A DNA stretch of 64,000 bases from Parapedobacter luteus (GTDB lineage: Bacteria > Bacteroidota > Bacteroidia > Sphingobacteriales > Sphingobacteriaceae), in assembly GCF_900168055.1 (NCBI RefSeq), contig NZ_FUYS01000009.1:1-64000 (forward strand), written 5' to 3'. A program made the position numbers and the translations under genes. Positions 24,193 to 34,867 of the stretch are shown here, one piece after another (the first letter of the stretch is position 1; each line of letters opens with the position of its first letter). A model generated the notes under the pieces. That model searched no databases. It had not been told where the DNA came from and was given only the letters and a program-made list of their open reading frames with translations.

Positions 24193-26625
24193 ATGATTAA
24201 GAACTATTTCAAAACCGCCTGGCGAAACCTGAGAAAGAACCGGATGTTCACTACGTTGAACGTTATCGGACTCGCTCTCGGCTTAACCGGATTTATGCTG
24301 ATCGCCGGATATGTACTGGACGAGTTGAGTTATGACCGCTTCCATGCTCATGCGGATCGCATCGTGCGGGCCAATACGCACATCAAAATCGGGGAGAGCA
24401 AGCTTGAAATGGCTCGTACAAGCGACATGATGGGGCCAGTTCTTCACGACGAATATCCAGAAGTGGAAGCCTTTGCTCGGCTCTACAACTCATCGGGATC
24501 AAAACTTATGAAGAAAGGCGACCGTTGGATCAACGAGGCCCGTGTAGCACATGTCGACTCTACATTTTTCCGTTTATTTTCCTATCAAGCATTGCAAGGA
24601 GACCTCGCCCATGCACTGGATGCTCCCAATAGCGTAGTCTTAACCCGGTCGGCGGCAAAACGCTACTTCAACGCCGTCGATGTCGTCGGTAAAACCTTGG
24701 AAACCGATGATGCTGGAAACACGGTATACCAAGTGACCGGCGTCATCGAAGACATGCCGAGAAACAGTCATTTTAACTATGATTTCCTGTTTTCAATGGA
24801 AAATGCCGAATACGGGGACTGGGGAGCTTTTCTCTCGCATAATTTTACTACGTACTTGTTGTTGAGAAGTGCGGCCGATCGCCCGGTCTTGGAGGAGCAC
24901 TTGGCGCATTATGTTCAGAAATATTGCCTTCCCGCGGCAAAACAGTTCATGGAGTTATCCAGCATGGAAGAATTCAGGAAACAGGGGAATGTATTCTATT
25001 ATGATGTGACACCGATTACTGATATTCATCTCCATTCGAATCTCATGGGAGAGCTCAGTCCCAACGGTAGTATGCAATATGTGTATATTTTCGGCGCGGT
25101 CTCTGCTTTTATCCTGCTGATCGCCTGCATAAACTTCATGAATTTGTCCACCGCCAGGTCAGCCAACCGAGCGAAGGATGTGGGCGTCCGCAAAATATTG
25201 GGGTCGTCAAGAGCCGGTGTAGCCGGGCAATTTTTAGCCGAATCCTTATTGCTGGCATTTGGGGCTACGCTGATTGCGGTAGGCATCGTCATACTGGTTA
25301 CTCCCCTATTTAATGAATTATCGGGCAAAGCATTCAGGGCGAGCGATTTTTTGACCATCAAGACATTGCCTTTGATTATCCTGTTAGCATTATTCGTCGG
25401 GATATTGGCAGGCTACTATCCTGCGGCCTACCTCTCTCGGTTCAATCCGCTCGGGGCACTAAAATCCCGTGCGATTGTTTCATCCGGAAAAAGCCCATTA
25501 AGGAGCGGCTTGGTGGTTTTTCAGTTTGCCACATCCATTGTGCTGATTGTCGGTACATTGATCGTCACGGCACAGCTACGGTATATCCAGCATAAAAAAC
25601 TGGGCTATGACCGTGAAAATATGGTCGTAATCGGTGATTTCAACGTGCTTGGAAATCAAGCCAAAGCGTTCCGTGAAGAAATCTTAAAATTACCGGGTGT
25701 CAAGGCGGCTACCATCAGCGGCTACCTACCTGTCTCCAGTTCGAGCCGAAGTGACAACTCGTTTTCGAGCGAATCCGTAATGTCGGCTACCAATTCGGTT
25801 TCGATGCAAACCTGGCGTGTAGATGATCAGTATCTGCCTACATTCGGTTTGGAGCTGGTATCCGGACGCAACTTTTCTGCGGCCCGGCCTGCTGATTCTG
25901 CTGCTGTCATCTTAAATGAAACCGCAGCTAAACATTTCGGCTACGGCAATGACGCCATCGGCAAGAAAATATACTTCACGTTCGGCGGTGATGTACAATC
26001 ATACGATATCATCGGCGTGGTGAAAGATTTTAATTTCGAATCGCTACGCGACCCCGTGACGCCACTTGGCTTTTTCTTGGCTAATCACCCTGCGCAAGCG
26101 GCATTCAAAGTTGAGACCGCCAACCTTCCCACGCTGCTCAGCCGGATGGAAGACACCTGGAATAAGATGGCGCCAGGGTTTCCTTTCTCCTACCAGTTTC
26201 TGGACGACGCGTTTGACAACATGTACCGGGCTGAACGCCGTGTAGGCCAGTTGAGCCTGGCTTTTGCAGGGATGGCCATCGTTATTGCCTGCCTGGGTTT
26301 ATTTGGCCTCGCAGCATTTATGGCTGAACAACGCACCAAGGAAATCGGCATCCGCAAGGTACTGGGGGCTTCTGTGACAGGATTAATCCGTTTGCTTTCC
26401 TTCGATTTTCTGAAATTGGTTGGAATCGCCATCATCCTGGCTATTCCGGTGGCGTGGTGGGCGATGAGCCATTGGCTGGAAGATTTTGCCTACCGCATTG
26501 AAATCAAATGGTGGATGTTTGCTGCGGCTGGGTTGGTGGCGGTGCTCATCGCCTTACTCACCGTAAGCGGACAGGCGATAAGGGCTGCACTGACCAATCC
26601 GGTGGATTCGTTGCGGGACGAGTGA
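24193..26625 (+). CDS. FtsX/MacB-type ABC permease
   Basis: The 810-residue paralogue begins MIKNYFKTAWRNLRKN. Membrane segments fall near 20-42, 298-318, 345-365, 390-412, 437-457, 688-711, 739-758 and 773-793. Coupling motifs are RAKDVGVRKILGSSRAG near 325 and RTKEIGIRKVLGASVTG near 714. The second periplasmic domain carries IIGVVKDFNFESL. It is the first gene behind copy 2 of the shared regulatory module and has no ATPase next to it. A 313-bp gap with hairpin repeats separates it from the next permease. It ends NPVDSLRDE. Confidence 0.92.
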   Translation: MIKNYFKTAWRNLRKNRMFTTLNVIGLALGLTGFMLIAGYVLDELSYDRFHAHADRIVRANTHIKIGESKLEMARTSDMMGPVLHDEYPEVEAFARLYNSSGSKLMKKGDRWINEARVAHVDSTFFRLFSYQALQGDLAHALDAPNSVVLTRSAAKRYFNAVDVVGKTLETDDAGNTVYQVTGVIEDMPRNSHFNYDFLFSMENAEYGDWGAFLSHNFTTYLLLRSAADRPVLEEHLAHYVQKYCLPAAKQFMELSSMEEFRKQGNVFYYDVTPITDIHLHSNLMGELSPNGSMQYVYIFGAVSAFILLIACINFMNLSTARSANRAKDVGVRKILGSSRAGVAGQFLAESLLLAFGATLIAVGIVILVTPLFNELSGKAFRASDFLTIKTLPLIILLALFVGILAGYYPAAYLSRFNPLGALKSRAIVSSGKSPLRSGLVVFQFATSIVLIVGTLIVTAQLRYIQHKKLGYDRENMVVIGDFNVLGNQAKAFREEILKLPGVKAATISGYLPVSSSSRSDNSFSSESVMSATNSVSMQTWRVDDQYLPTFGLELVSGRNFSAARPADSAAVILNETAAKHFGYGNDAIGKKIYFTFGGDVQSYDIIGVVKDFNFESLRDPVTPLGFFLANHPAQAAFKVETANLPTLLSRMEDTWNKMAPGFPFSYQFLDDAFDNMYRAERRVGQLSLAFAGMAIVIACLGLFGLAAFMAEQRTKEIGIRKVLGASVTGLIRLLSFDFLKLVGIAIILAIPVAWWAMSHWLEDFAYRIEIKWWMFAAAGLVAVLIALLTVSGQAIRAALTNPVDSLRDE

Positions 26626-26643
26626 TGGTGAGTGGTGAGTGGT

Positions 26644-26800
26644 GTTTTATGCCCATTGCAGCCATGGCTGGATCCGTGGCGCTCTGCTAACGTCTCCTAG
26701 GCCCTGGCTGCAACGGGCATAAAACCGTGGAGGCTGAGGAAGGGATCCGACAGGCTCCGCTGACGTCTCCCAGGTACTCGCTGCAACGGCATAAAACAGC
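26644..26800. repeat. Intergenic hairpin repeat, two 73-bp units
   Basis: Arms of 21 bases (26644-26664 and 26705-26725) built on TGCCCATTGCAGCCA / TGGCTGCAACGGGCA pair with one mismatch around a 40-base loop. The word GCTCYGCTRACGTCTC recurs at 26681 and 26754, a 73-bp step. The same element recurs after the next permease and, degraded, at 37262. The remainder of 26626-26938 holds AAGGATAAAGAGGTACGTAC, also shared with 29685-29705, and no gene. Confidence 0.75.
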
Positions 26801-26938
26801 GGAGATGAAAGGAAGGTATGGGTGGCGAGTGACGGCAGTAGATAGCGATAAGATAAAGAAACAAGGATAAAGAGGTACGTACATTGTGTAGGTTAATCAG
26901 CAGTAACGCCAGACCACCGATCACAGAATACTCAAAGT

Positions 26939-29374
26939 ATGATAAAGAACTATTTCAAAACCGCATTTCGCCAGCTTTGGCGCAACAAATTCTTTTCGCT
27001 ATTGACCATGCTGGGGCTGTCCATCGGTATCAGTGCGGCATTGGTGATTTCCTTGATCGTTTATTATGAATTCAGCTTCGATATGTTCCTGCCGGATAAG
27101 GAACGGATTTACCGCGTGGTGATCGACGCCAACTTCAATGGCGTGGAAGGACATAGTGTAGGCGTGCCTGCACCCTTGGGAAGCGCGATATCGACCGAGC
27201 TCACCGGCGTCGAGCAAACTGTTCCTGTATTCCAGTTTCAAGGGGATGCGACTGCCTATGTACGCGTAGACGAGGACATAACTGATAAGCCCGGGGAGTT
27301 TAAAAAACAGCAACAGATTGTTTTCACCAACAACGACTACTTTCGGTTGCTCGATTACAATTGGATCGCCGGTGAACATTCAGCTGCCATCGGGCAGCCA
27401 TATACCGTCGTCTTGACAGAAAGCCGCGCACGCCTTTATTTTCCAACATTGCCACCCGCTGAAGCCATCGGCAGACAGCTTACGTATAACGACCTGGCCG
27501 TGACCGTATCCGGTATTGTCCGTGATTTGGACCAACCCACGGATTTCACCGGCAAGGAATTTATTGCCGTCGCGACCATCGAGGCGTCCCCATTAAAAGA
27601 TAACTTTATGATGGCAGTGTGGGACGACTGGATGGCGTATTCACAGCTGTACATCAAGCTGGAGGAAGGCCATACGGCGATAGCTATCCAAAAGCAATTA
27701 AACACGTTGTATCGGAGCCATAATACGGTATCGGGAAGAGACATCACGCTTACCCTCCAGCCCTTGCGTGATGTCCACTTCAATCCTCGCTATCCAAATA
27801 TCGGCGGGCGCATCGCCGAAAAATCCACCTTATATGGGCTGATGACCGCCGCGGCCTTCTTGTTGTTATTAGGGAGCATCAATTTCATCAACCTGACCAC
27901 CGCACAAGCCTCGCAACGTGCCAAAGAAATCGGTATCCGTAAAACACTAGGCAGTTCCAAAACACAGCTAATCTATCAATTTCTTGGTGAGACGGTGCTG
28001 GTAACCGTCATCTCCACCTTATTCTCGATCCTGCTGGTGCCGCTTATCCTCCGCTTGTTTGCTGCCTTCGTCCCTCCGGGGTTAAATGCTGGTTTTATGA
28101 TGCAACCGGGATATCTGGCGCTTCTTGCCCTGCTCGTTTTAGTCGTGGGAGTCCTGTCAGGATGCTATCCGGCGCTGATACTTTCCCGCTATCGGCCTAC
28201 GGCAATCTTAAGAAACCCGGTATCTTCCCGAACAGGGCAATCCCGGCAAGCCACCATACGCCGAATATTGACCGTATCTCAATTTGTGGTCGCTCAATTT
28301 TTTATCCTCGCCACGGTCGTTGTGACCAAACAAATCGATTATTCATTGCAGGCCGATATGGGATTCGACAAGGAAGCCGTGATCAAATTCGACACGCCGA
28401 GGGAGCAGGAGCAAAAACGGACCACATTATTGCACACCATCCAATCCATCCCGGGCGTTGAGCTGGTGAGTACCGGTTTTTTTGCGCCTGCCGATCAAGG
28501 GATGTCGTTTACCAACGTTTCCTACCACAACGGGAAAGAGGAGCTAAAGCCCACCACACAGATTCGATGGGGCGACGAAAATTACCTCGATGTTTACCGG
28601 ATTGAACTGGTTGCTGGCCGTAATGTACTGCCCGGCGATTCCACCAGGGAGCTGCTCGTTAACGAGCAGTTTGTAAAAACGATCGGCTTCCAACACCCCG
28701 AAGCCGCGTTGGGTGTATCCTTGAACTGGAATGGACAGCCGGTACCTATCGTGGGTGTGATGAAAGATTTTCATCATCAATCCACCCGGGCAATGATCGG
28801 TCCGCTGCTGTTTGAAAAAAACAGCGGTTCGACTTTCCATGTCAGACTCAAACCCAACGGCGATGGCCAGTCGTGGCATGAAGCCCTGACCCAAATCCAC
28901 AAGGCTTACAGGCAAGCTTACCCTGGCGAGGACTTTAACTACCAATTCGTTGATGATATGGTTGCGCAGTTTTACGAGCGGGAACAGGCCACGGCAGGTT
29001 TATTGGGCTGGGCGATGTCGCTTTCCATACTCATCAGTTGCTTGGGCTTGCTGGGGCTGGCAACGTATACAGTCAACGTACGGACGAAGGAAATCGGCAT
29101 CCGCAAGGTGTTAGGTGCAACGGTAACGGGCATTGTGCGTCTTCTATCCGGAGATGTCGTAAAACTCGTATTGATTGCCATCGTCATCGCATCACCAATT
29201 GCATGGTGGGCCATGAATAATTGGCTGGAGAATTTCGCTTACCATATCGACCTCCAGTGGTGGATGTTCGCCGGAGCAGGGTTGGCTGCCATCATTTTCG
29301 CCCTGCTTACTGTAAGTGGGCAAGCCATACGGGCGGCAGTAGCAAACCCGGTTGATTCGCTGCGCGACGAGTGA
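26939..29374 (+). CDS. FtsX/MacB-type ABC permease
   Basis: The 811-residue paralogue begins MIKNYFKTAFRQLWRNKFFS. Its first coupling motif is RAKEIGIRKTLGSSKTQ near 324, with Thr in place of the usual Val; the permease at 32347 shares this and the neighbouring TLYGLM segment, so these two are close relatives. The second motif is [17 protein letters not shown] near 714. The second periplasmic domain has IVGVMKDFHH. It is flanked on both sides by copies of the 73-bp hairpin repeat, suggesting the gene plus spacer was duplicated as a block. It ends NPVDSLRDE. Confidence 0.92.
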   Translation: MIKNYFKTAFRQLWRNKFFSLLTMLGLSIGISAALVISLIVYYEFSFDMFLPDKERIYRVVIDANFNGVEGHSVGVPAPLGSAISTELTGVEQTVPVFQFQGDATAYVRVDEDITDKPGEFKKQQQIVFTNNDYFRLLDYNWIAGEHSAAIGQPYTVVLTESRARLYFPTLPPAEAIGRQLTYNDLAVTVSGIVRDLDQPTDFTGKEFIAVATIEASPLKDNFMMAVWDDWMAYSQLYIKLEEGHTAIAIQKQLNTLYRSHNTVSGRDITLTLQPLRDVHFNPRYPNIGGRIAEKSTLYGLMTAAAFLLLLGSINFINLTTAQASQRAKEIGIRKTLGSSKTQLIYQFLGETVLVTVISTLFSILLVPLILRLFAAFVPPGLNAGFMMQPGYLALLALLVLVVGVLSGCYPALILSRYRPTAILRNPVSSRTGQSRQATIRRILTVSQFVVAQFFILATVVVTKQIDYSLQADMGFDKEAVIKFDTPREQEQKRTTLLHTIQSIPGVELVSTGFFAPADQGMSFTNVSYHNGKEELKPTTQIRWGDENYLDVYRIELVAGRNVLPGDSTRELLVNEQFVKTIGFQHPEAALGVSLNWNGQPVPIVGVMKDFHHQSTRAMIGPLLFEKNSGSTFHVRLKPNGDGQSWHEALTQIHKAYRQAYPGEDFNYQFVDDMVAQFYEREQATAGLLGWAMSLSILISCLGLLGLATYTVNVRTKEIGIRKVLGATVTGIVRLLSGDVVKLVLIAIVIASPIAWWAMNNWLENFAYHIDLQWWMFAGAGLAAIIFALLTVSGQAIRAAVANPVDSLRDE

Positions 29375-29391
29375 TGGTGAGTGGTGAGTGG

Positions 29392-29625
29392 TGTTTTTAT
29401 GCCCATTGCAGCCATGACTGGATCCGTGGCGCTCCGCTGACGTCTCCTAGGCCCTGGCTGCAATGGGCATAAAACCGTGGAGGCGGAGGAAGGGATCCGG
29501 CAGGCTCCGCTGACGTCTCCTAGGCCCTGGCTGCAACGGGCATAAAACCGTGGAGGCGGAGGAAGGGATCCGGCAGGCTCCGCTGACGTCTCGCAGATAC
29601 TCGCTGCAACGGCATAAAACAGCGG
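29392..29625. repeat. Intergenic hairpin repeat, three 73-bp units
   Basis: The same element as at 26644 with one more unit: GCTCCGCTGACGTCTC begins at 29431, 29504 and 29577. The outer arms (CCCATTGCAGCCA at 29402-29414 and TGGCTGCAATGGG at 29455-29467) pair perfectly. The first two units are nearly identical, the third diverged. The whole 29375-29754 interval (380 bp) otherwise has no gene; minus-strand frames through it are repeat artefacts. Confidence 0.78.
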
Positions 29626-29754
29626 CGATGAAAGGAAGTTGTGGGGGTGAGTGACGACAGTAGACAGCGATGAGATAAAGGAACAAGGATAAAGAGGTAC
29701 GTACATTTATAAAGATTGATCGGTAATAACGACCAATAACAGAACACTGAAAAA

Positions 29755-32139
29755 ATGATAAAGAACCATTTTAAAATCGCTTGGCGCAACATTAAGCGCA
29801 ATAAGTCCTACGCATCAATCAATGTGCTTGGTCTTTCGTTGGGCATCGCCAGTGCCCTGCTTATTTTCGTGATGATAAGCTACCATTTCAGTTTCGACAA
29901 CTTTCATTCGCAGCCGGATCGCATTTTCCGCCTGGTCACGGAATGGCATGACGATGGTATAAACCGCTCGGCTGGGGTGCCGCGGCCATTGGGTAAAGCC
30001 TACCGCGAGGATTTCAGCTTCTCCGAATACACCGCACGGAAGGTCGATTACCGCCGCGTGATGGTTGCCGTGCCGGAGGCAGGTGATGAAAAACGGTTCG
30101 TTGAAGAAACCGGCGTCGCCTATACCGAGCCGGAATTTTTTGCCATCTTTAACTTCCCGTTGTTGCGCGGCGACAGCAGCACAATCCTCCGGCAGCCCAA
30201 CGAGATTGTTCTCACCGATCGAATAGCAAAAAAATATTTTGACGAGGCCGATCCCATAGGCAAAACACTACGAATCAACAACCGGACCGACTATGTGGTG
30301 AAAGGTGTCCTTCGGGATTTCCCGGTCAATACGGACCTCAATCAGGAAATCTTTGCATCGTACCATGAGTTGCTCAGTGATGGTATGGACACCAATTGGC
30401 TGGGTGTCTATTCAGGTTCCAAATGCTATACCCGATTAAAAGATGGCGTAACCGCAGAACAGGTCACCAAAGCGTTGACCGGGCTTTCACACCGCATTTA
30501 TGAGGGCCGGGATAAAGACATCTGGCAATTTAAGTTACAACCCTTAAGCGACATTCATTTCAATCCAGATTTCGATGGTTATGTCAATAAAAACTACCTA
30601 TGGGCATTGCTTATCATCGGCTTGTTCCTCATCGTGACCGCGGCCATCAACTTTACCAATTTAGCCACTGCCCAGGCTATCAACCGCGCCAAGGAAATCG
30701 GCGTGCGCAAGGTATTGGGAAGCAACCGCAAGCAGCTTTTCTGGCAGTTTATCGCCGAAACGGCTATCATCACGCTGATCGCGCTGGCCTTTGCTTACGG
30801 TTTGGCGCTTGCCATCCTGCCCGGCGTCAATGGATTGCTTGGCACCGAAGTACAATTGCGCCTGTTCAGCAATTGGCAGTTGCCGCTGTTCCTGGCAACT
30901 ATTGCTGTATTCGTGGTCTTCCTGTCGGGCTCCTATCCGGGATTTGTTTTGGCAGGCTTCAGACCTGTACAGGCCTTGCGCAGCAAAATTACCCAGCGCG
31001 AAATCGGTGGATTCTCGTTACGGCGGGTGCTGGTCATCGGGCAATTTGCTATCTCCCAGGTACTGATTATCGGCACACTCATCATCGCCAGCCAAATCCG
31101 CTACACGCGGGAAACCGATTTGGGATTTGATAAGGAGGCCATCGTAAACCTACCCATACCCGACGCCGGAAATGCGGCGAAGATGAAGACATTGCAGCAT
31201 CGGCTTTCAGCTATCAACGGTGTGAAACATGTATCGCTCAATTTTCAGCCTCCGGCTTCCGGCTCCAACAACTCCACCGATATCCGCTACGACAACCGGC
31301 CAGACACCGAACGGTGGAGCATCAATATGAAATTTGCCGACGACAGGTACCTATCCACGTTCAACATCCCACTGGTAGCCGGCCGGAATTTCTTTCCGTC
31401 CGACACCATTAAGGAGTTTCTGGTCAACGAGACCTTTGTTAAAAACCTCAACCTCGCCTCGGCCGAGCAAGTTATCGGCAAACGCATCTCCATCAATGGC
31501 GATGAAAACCAAGGTACGATCGTGGGAGTAGTGAAGGATTTCCATAATTATTCGCTCCACAGCGAGAAAGACGCGATATGCATCATGCCGTCAACGACCA
31601 ACTATTTCAATTGTTCCATTAAACTCCACGGGCAGCAGCTGGCATCTTCCATGGCTGCATTTGAACGGCTGTGGAAAGAAACGTACTCTGACTATGTATA
31701 TTCTTATGGGTTTCTCGACGAATCCATTGCCGAATTTTACGAACTGGACAACATCATGCTCAACCTCATCCAAGGTTTCGCCCTTGTGGCTATCTTAATC
31801 GGTTGCCTCGGATTATATGGATTAATAGCATTCATGGCGTTGCATAAAACCAAAGAAATCGGTGTCCGGAAAGTACTGGGTGCCACAGTGCCGCAGATTC
31901 TCTGGCTCTTCGGCCGTGAGTTTGCCAAGCTGTTGGTGATTGCTTTCGTTATAGCCGCGCCGATAGCTTGGTTGGGTATGGATAGGTATTTAGCGGACTT
32001 CTCCTACCGGGTAACCGTCGGGCCGGGTATCTTTTTTACCGCCATCGGCATCACGTTGGCCATTGCAGCGCTGACCGTAGCATACCGATCGATTCGGGCC
32101 GCTGTGGCCAATCCGGTAGCAAGCTTGAGGAGCGAATGA
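29755..32139 (+). CDS. FtsX/MacB-type ABC permease
   Basis: The 794-residue paralogue begins [20 protein letters not shown]. Coupling motifs are [17 protein letters not shown] near 309 and [17 protein letters not shown] near 697. The C-terminal membrane half differs more than in most copies (for example [15 protein letters not shown] and a [11 protein letters not shown] last segment) and the tail is NPVASLRSE, so it has escaped the 3'-end homogenisation seen elsewhere. The second periplasmic domain contains [14 protein letters not shown]. It follows the triple hairpin repeat and precedes copy 3 of the regulatory module. Confidence 0.92.
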   Translation: MIKNHFKIAWRNIKRNKSYASINVLGLSLGIASALLIFVMISYHFSFDNFHSQPDRIFRLVTEWHDDGINRSAGVPRPLGKAYREDFSFSEYTARKVDYRRVMVAVPEAGDEKRFVEETGVAYTEPEFFAIFNFPLLRGDSSTILRQPNEIVLTDRIAKKYFDEADPIGKTLRINNRTDYVVKGVLRDFPVNTDLNQEIFASYHELLSDGMDTNWLGVYSGSKCYTRLKDGVTAEQVTKALTGLSHRIYEGRDKDIWQFKLQPLSDIHFNPDFDGYVNKNYLWALLIIGLFLIVTAAINFTNLATAQAINRAKEIGVRKVLGSNRKQLFWQFIAETAIITLIALAFAYGLALAILPGVNGLLGTEVQLRLFSNWQLPLFLATIAVFVVFLSGSYPGFVLAGFRPVQALRSKITQREIGGFSLRRVLVIGQFAISQVLIIGTLIIASQIRYTRETDLGFDKEAIVNLPIPDAGNAAKMKTLQHRLSAINGVKHVSLNFQPPASGSNNSTDIRYDNRPDTERWSINMKFADDRYLSTFNIPLVAGRNFFPSDTIKEFLVNETFVKNLNLASAEQVIGKRISINGDENQGTIVGVVKDFHNYSLHSEKDAICIMPSTTNYFNCSIKLHGQQLASSMAAFERLWKETYSDYVYSYGFLDESIAEFYELDNIMLNLIQGFALVAILIGCLGLYGLIAFMALHKTKEIGVRKVLGATVPQILWLFGREFAKLLVIAFVIAAPIAWLGMDRYLADFSYRVTVGPGIFFTAIGITLAIAALTVAYRSIRAAVANPVASLRSE

Positions 32140-32163
32140 TGAGTGGTGGGTAAGAGGTGCCGC

Positions 32164-32256
32164 TGTCCGCAACTGGACAATAGGTGTTCGATATCGAACA
32201 CCCACCAAGGCTGACTTCGGCACAACCAACTTATAATCAAACCGGTATAAGTTTGG
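32164..32256 (+). promoter_or_regulatory. Enhancer-like dyads and TTGGCGC box, copy 3
   Basis: Dyad A TGTCC-GCAACT-GGACA is at 32164-32179 and the perfect palindrome TGTTC-GATATC-GAACA at 32185-32200, 21 bp apart centre to centre. TTGGCGC begins at 32253, with GG 63 bp from dyad B. TAAGTTTG (32248-32255) overlaps it. The permease ATG is about 90 bp further on. Confidence 0.72.
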
Positions 32257-32346
32257 CGCAATAACTGTTTGCGGTATGGAGAATAAATAATTTGTCTTCA
32301 ATAGGCTGTAAGGCCTAAAGCCTATTGCATAAAGCGAAAGGGAAAA

Positions 32347-34767
32347 ATGATAAAAAATTACCTTAAAACCACCCTCCGCCACCTTTGGCGCAATCGCCTC
32401 TTCACGGTATTGAATGTGTTGGGCCTCGCCATCGGCATCAGCGCATGCTGGATTGTGTACCGCATGGTGGATTACGAATTGAGCTTTGATAAAGCGCATC
32501 CCGATGCGGAGCGTGTCTATCAAATCGTGGGGCGCTTCAAGGCGGATGGGCAAGAAAGTGGCTTCGGCGGCGTTCCGCTGCCTTTGGCTCCAACGTTAAC
32601 CGAAGGGATTTCGGGCGTTGAGTTGGTGGTACCGATATACAATCAATACATCGAAACGCTTACCGTACCGGCTATGGAAGGCTTACTGGAGAAAAAAGTG
32701 GAAGGCCCACAAGTCGTGGCCACACAATCCAGCTATTTCGATCTGGTACCGCACCGCTGGCTGGCGGGCAGCAAGCTGACCGCCCTCGATGCGCCGGATA
32801 AGGTGGTCCTCACCGAATCGCGCGCCACGGAATATTTTCCCGGCCTAAAGCCTGAAAACATCATCGGCAAAACGCTGATGTACGATACCGTAGTGCGCAC
32901 GATAACGGGCGTGATAGCCGATCTGGACTACCCAAGCAGTTTTGAGGAAAAGGAGTTTATCGCGGTACCCGCCACCGAATGGACGTCTGATAATTGGATA
33001 GGGTCAAACTCCGACCACATCGTCTTCGTCAAGGTGGTTCAAGGAGGATCCATTCGTCCGATTGTGGATTTCGCCACGGAAACACGGCTGGAATTTGCAG
33101 GGGAAGCACAAAGGGAGTATGGGTTTGAGGCGTGGTTTGATGCCGTCCCGCTCACCGAGAAGCACTTTGCTGCCGAGTATGCCACAGGCTCCCGGTCGGC
33201 CAGCATGAACACGCTTTATGGGTTGATGGGGATCAGTTTCTTCCTATTGGTGCTGGCCTGCATCAATTACGTCAACCTGAGCACGGCTCAGATGCCGCAG
33301 CGCGCCCGGGAAATCGGCATCCGCAAGACGCTCGGCGGCACACCGCGCGCACTTATTGGCAATTTCCTTGTAGAAACATCCGCTATCGCCGTTGTTGCCC
33401 TGCTGTTGGCCATCCCGCTCACCAGTTTGTTCATGGCTGTCTTTCCTGAATTTATTCCGGAAGGCCTGGGGGATTTCAAGAACCACACCGGATTAGCGCT
33501 ATTCCTGCTCACGCTGCTTGCCGCCATCACCCTTGCAGCCGGCCTTTACCCTGCCTGGCTCATCACGAAAGTACAAACCGTAAAAGTGCTGAAAGGGCAG
33601 GGAGAAAAGATGATCGTCGGCGCGCGACTTAACTTCAGGAAAGCACTCATTGTCTTTCAGTTTGTCATCGCACAGGCATTTATCGTCAGCGCGCTCATCA
33701 TCGGGCAGCAACTCAATTACACACTGGATAAAGATCTCGGTTTCACGCACGACGCCGTGGTAAATATCCCGATGCCCTATCGCTCGGATCAGGGTGCGGA
33801 TATCGACCCGTTCATTTATAAACGAACGCTTACCCAACGCCCCGAAATAGCGGGCATTGCCCTGGGCCATGAACCGCTGAATAACAACCATTTTGGGACA
33901 GACCTTCGTTATACGGCCGACACGGGTGAAGTGCGGGTGAACATGCCCCGCAAGTACATCGATGCAGATTACCTCGGTCTTTATCAAATGGAACTGCTGG
34001 CAGGCACCAACATCCAGCAGACCGATACGCTCCGGGATATCGTCATCAATGACGCCGCCCGCAAGGCATTCGGTTTTAAAACCCCGCAGGCTGCCATCGG
34101 CCAGATCCTAACCCTGCAGAATAAACAATACCCCATCGTGGGAGTGATCGCCGATTTCCACCAAAAGGACCTCCATGTACAAATCGAACCCATCGCCTTG
34201 GTCACCTCCAACCGGAGAAGTAACCTCCAGACGTTCCATATAAAGCTTCCGGCTGACCGCTCCCAATGGAAAAAGGCTTTCGCCGTAATGGAACAGGAAT
34301 GGAAAACCATCTACCCCAATGCACCTTTTGACTACCGATTCAACGATGAACGGATAAAGGGGCTGTATGAGTCCGAATACCGGATGGCTAAACTCGTCAG
34401 ACTGGCCACAGGCGTCACCGTCCTTGTCAGCTGCCTTGGCCTGTTCGGCCTCGCTACGCTTACCGCCTTCCAGCGCACCAAGGAAATCGGTATCCGCAAG
34501 GTGCTGGGAGCTACCGTAACGGGTATCGTTGGCCTGCTATCGAAAGATTTTGTCAAGCTGGTGTTTATCGCTATTGCCATCGCCTCCCCCATCGCCTGGT
34601 GGGCGATGAACAAATGGCTGGAAGATTTTGCCTACCGCATCGATATCCAGTGGTGGATGTTTGCGGTGGCCGGGCTGGCAGCGGTGGCGATTGCGCTGCT
34701 CACGGTAAGCTGGCAAGCGATACGGGCGGCGGTGGCCAATCCGGTGGAGTCGCTGCGTGACGAGTGA
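32347..34767 (+). CDS. FtsX/MacB-type ABC permease
   Basis: The 806-residue paralogue begins MIKNYLKTTLRHLWRNRLFT and sits behind copy 3 of the shared module. Coupling motifs are RAREIGIRKTLGGTPRA near 317 and [17 protein letters not shown] near 709. It groups with the permease at 26939. The second periplasmic domain has PIVGVIADFHQKDL, with Ala in place of the usual Lys. Its last ~90 codons are close to identical with those of the copies at 37931 and 40368 and the pseudogene at 61622, ending NPVESLRDE. The next permease starts 100 bp downstream. Confidence 0.92.
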   Translation: MIKNYLKTTLRHLWRNRLFTVLNVLGLAIGISACWIVYRMVDYELSFDKAHPDAERVYQIVGRFKADGQESGFGGVPLPLAPTLTEGISGVELVVPIYNQYIETLTVPAMEGLLEKKVEGPQVVATQSSYFDLVPHRWLAGSKLTALDAPDKVVLTESRATEYFPGLKPENIIGKTLMYDTVVRTITGVIADLDYPSSFEEKEFIAVPATEWTSDNWIGSNSDHIVFVKVVQGGSIRPIVDFATETRLEFAGEAQREYGFEAWFDAVPLTEKHFAAEYATGSRSASMNTLYGLMGISFFLLVLACINYVNLSTAQMPQRAREIGIRKTLGGTPRALIGNFLVETSAIAVVALLLAIPLTSLFMAVFPEFIPEGLGDFKNHTGLALFLLTLLAAITLAAGLYPAWLITKVQTVKVLKGQGEKMIVGARLNFRKALIVFQFVIAQAFIVSALIIGQQLNYTLDKDLGFTHDAVVNIPMPYRSDQGADIDPFIYKRTLTQRPEIAGIALGHEPLNNNHFGTDLRYTADTGEVRVNMPRKYIDADYLGLYQMELLAGTNIQQTDTLRDIVINDAARKAFGFKTPQAAIGQILTLQNKQYPIVGVIADFHQKDLHVQIEPIALVTSNRRSNLQTFHIKLPADRSQWKKAFAVMEQEWKTIYPNAPFDYRFNDERIKGLYESEYRMAKLVRLATGVTVLVSCLGLFGLATLTAFQRTKEIGIRKVLGATVTGIVGLLSKDFVKLVFIAIAIASPIAWWAMNKWLEDFAYRIDIQWWMFAVAGLAAVAIALLTVSWQAIRAAVANPVESLRDE

Positions 34768-34867
34768 TAGCGAGTGCTTCGCTGGCTGCAGCAAGCAAAA
34801 ACAAGGAAGAAGGGACAAGGATGAAGGATAAAAATTAACTATTTTTAACGATAACAGACCGCTAAAA

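Noticed and set aside
29392-29625. Possible CRISPR array
   Set aside because: Units are 73 bp, contiguous and without variable spacers; the structure is a tandem hairpin repeat.
29239-29801. Overlapping minus-strand frames with repeated CPLQPGPRRRQRS peptides
   Set aside because: They are translations of the 73-bp intergenic repeat in three frames, have no start signals and no conserved protein character.
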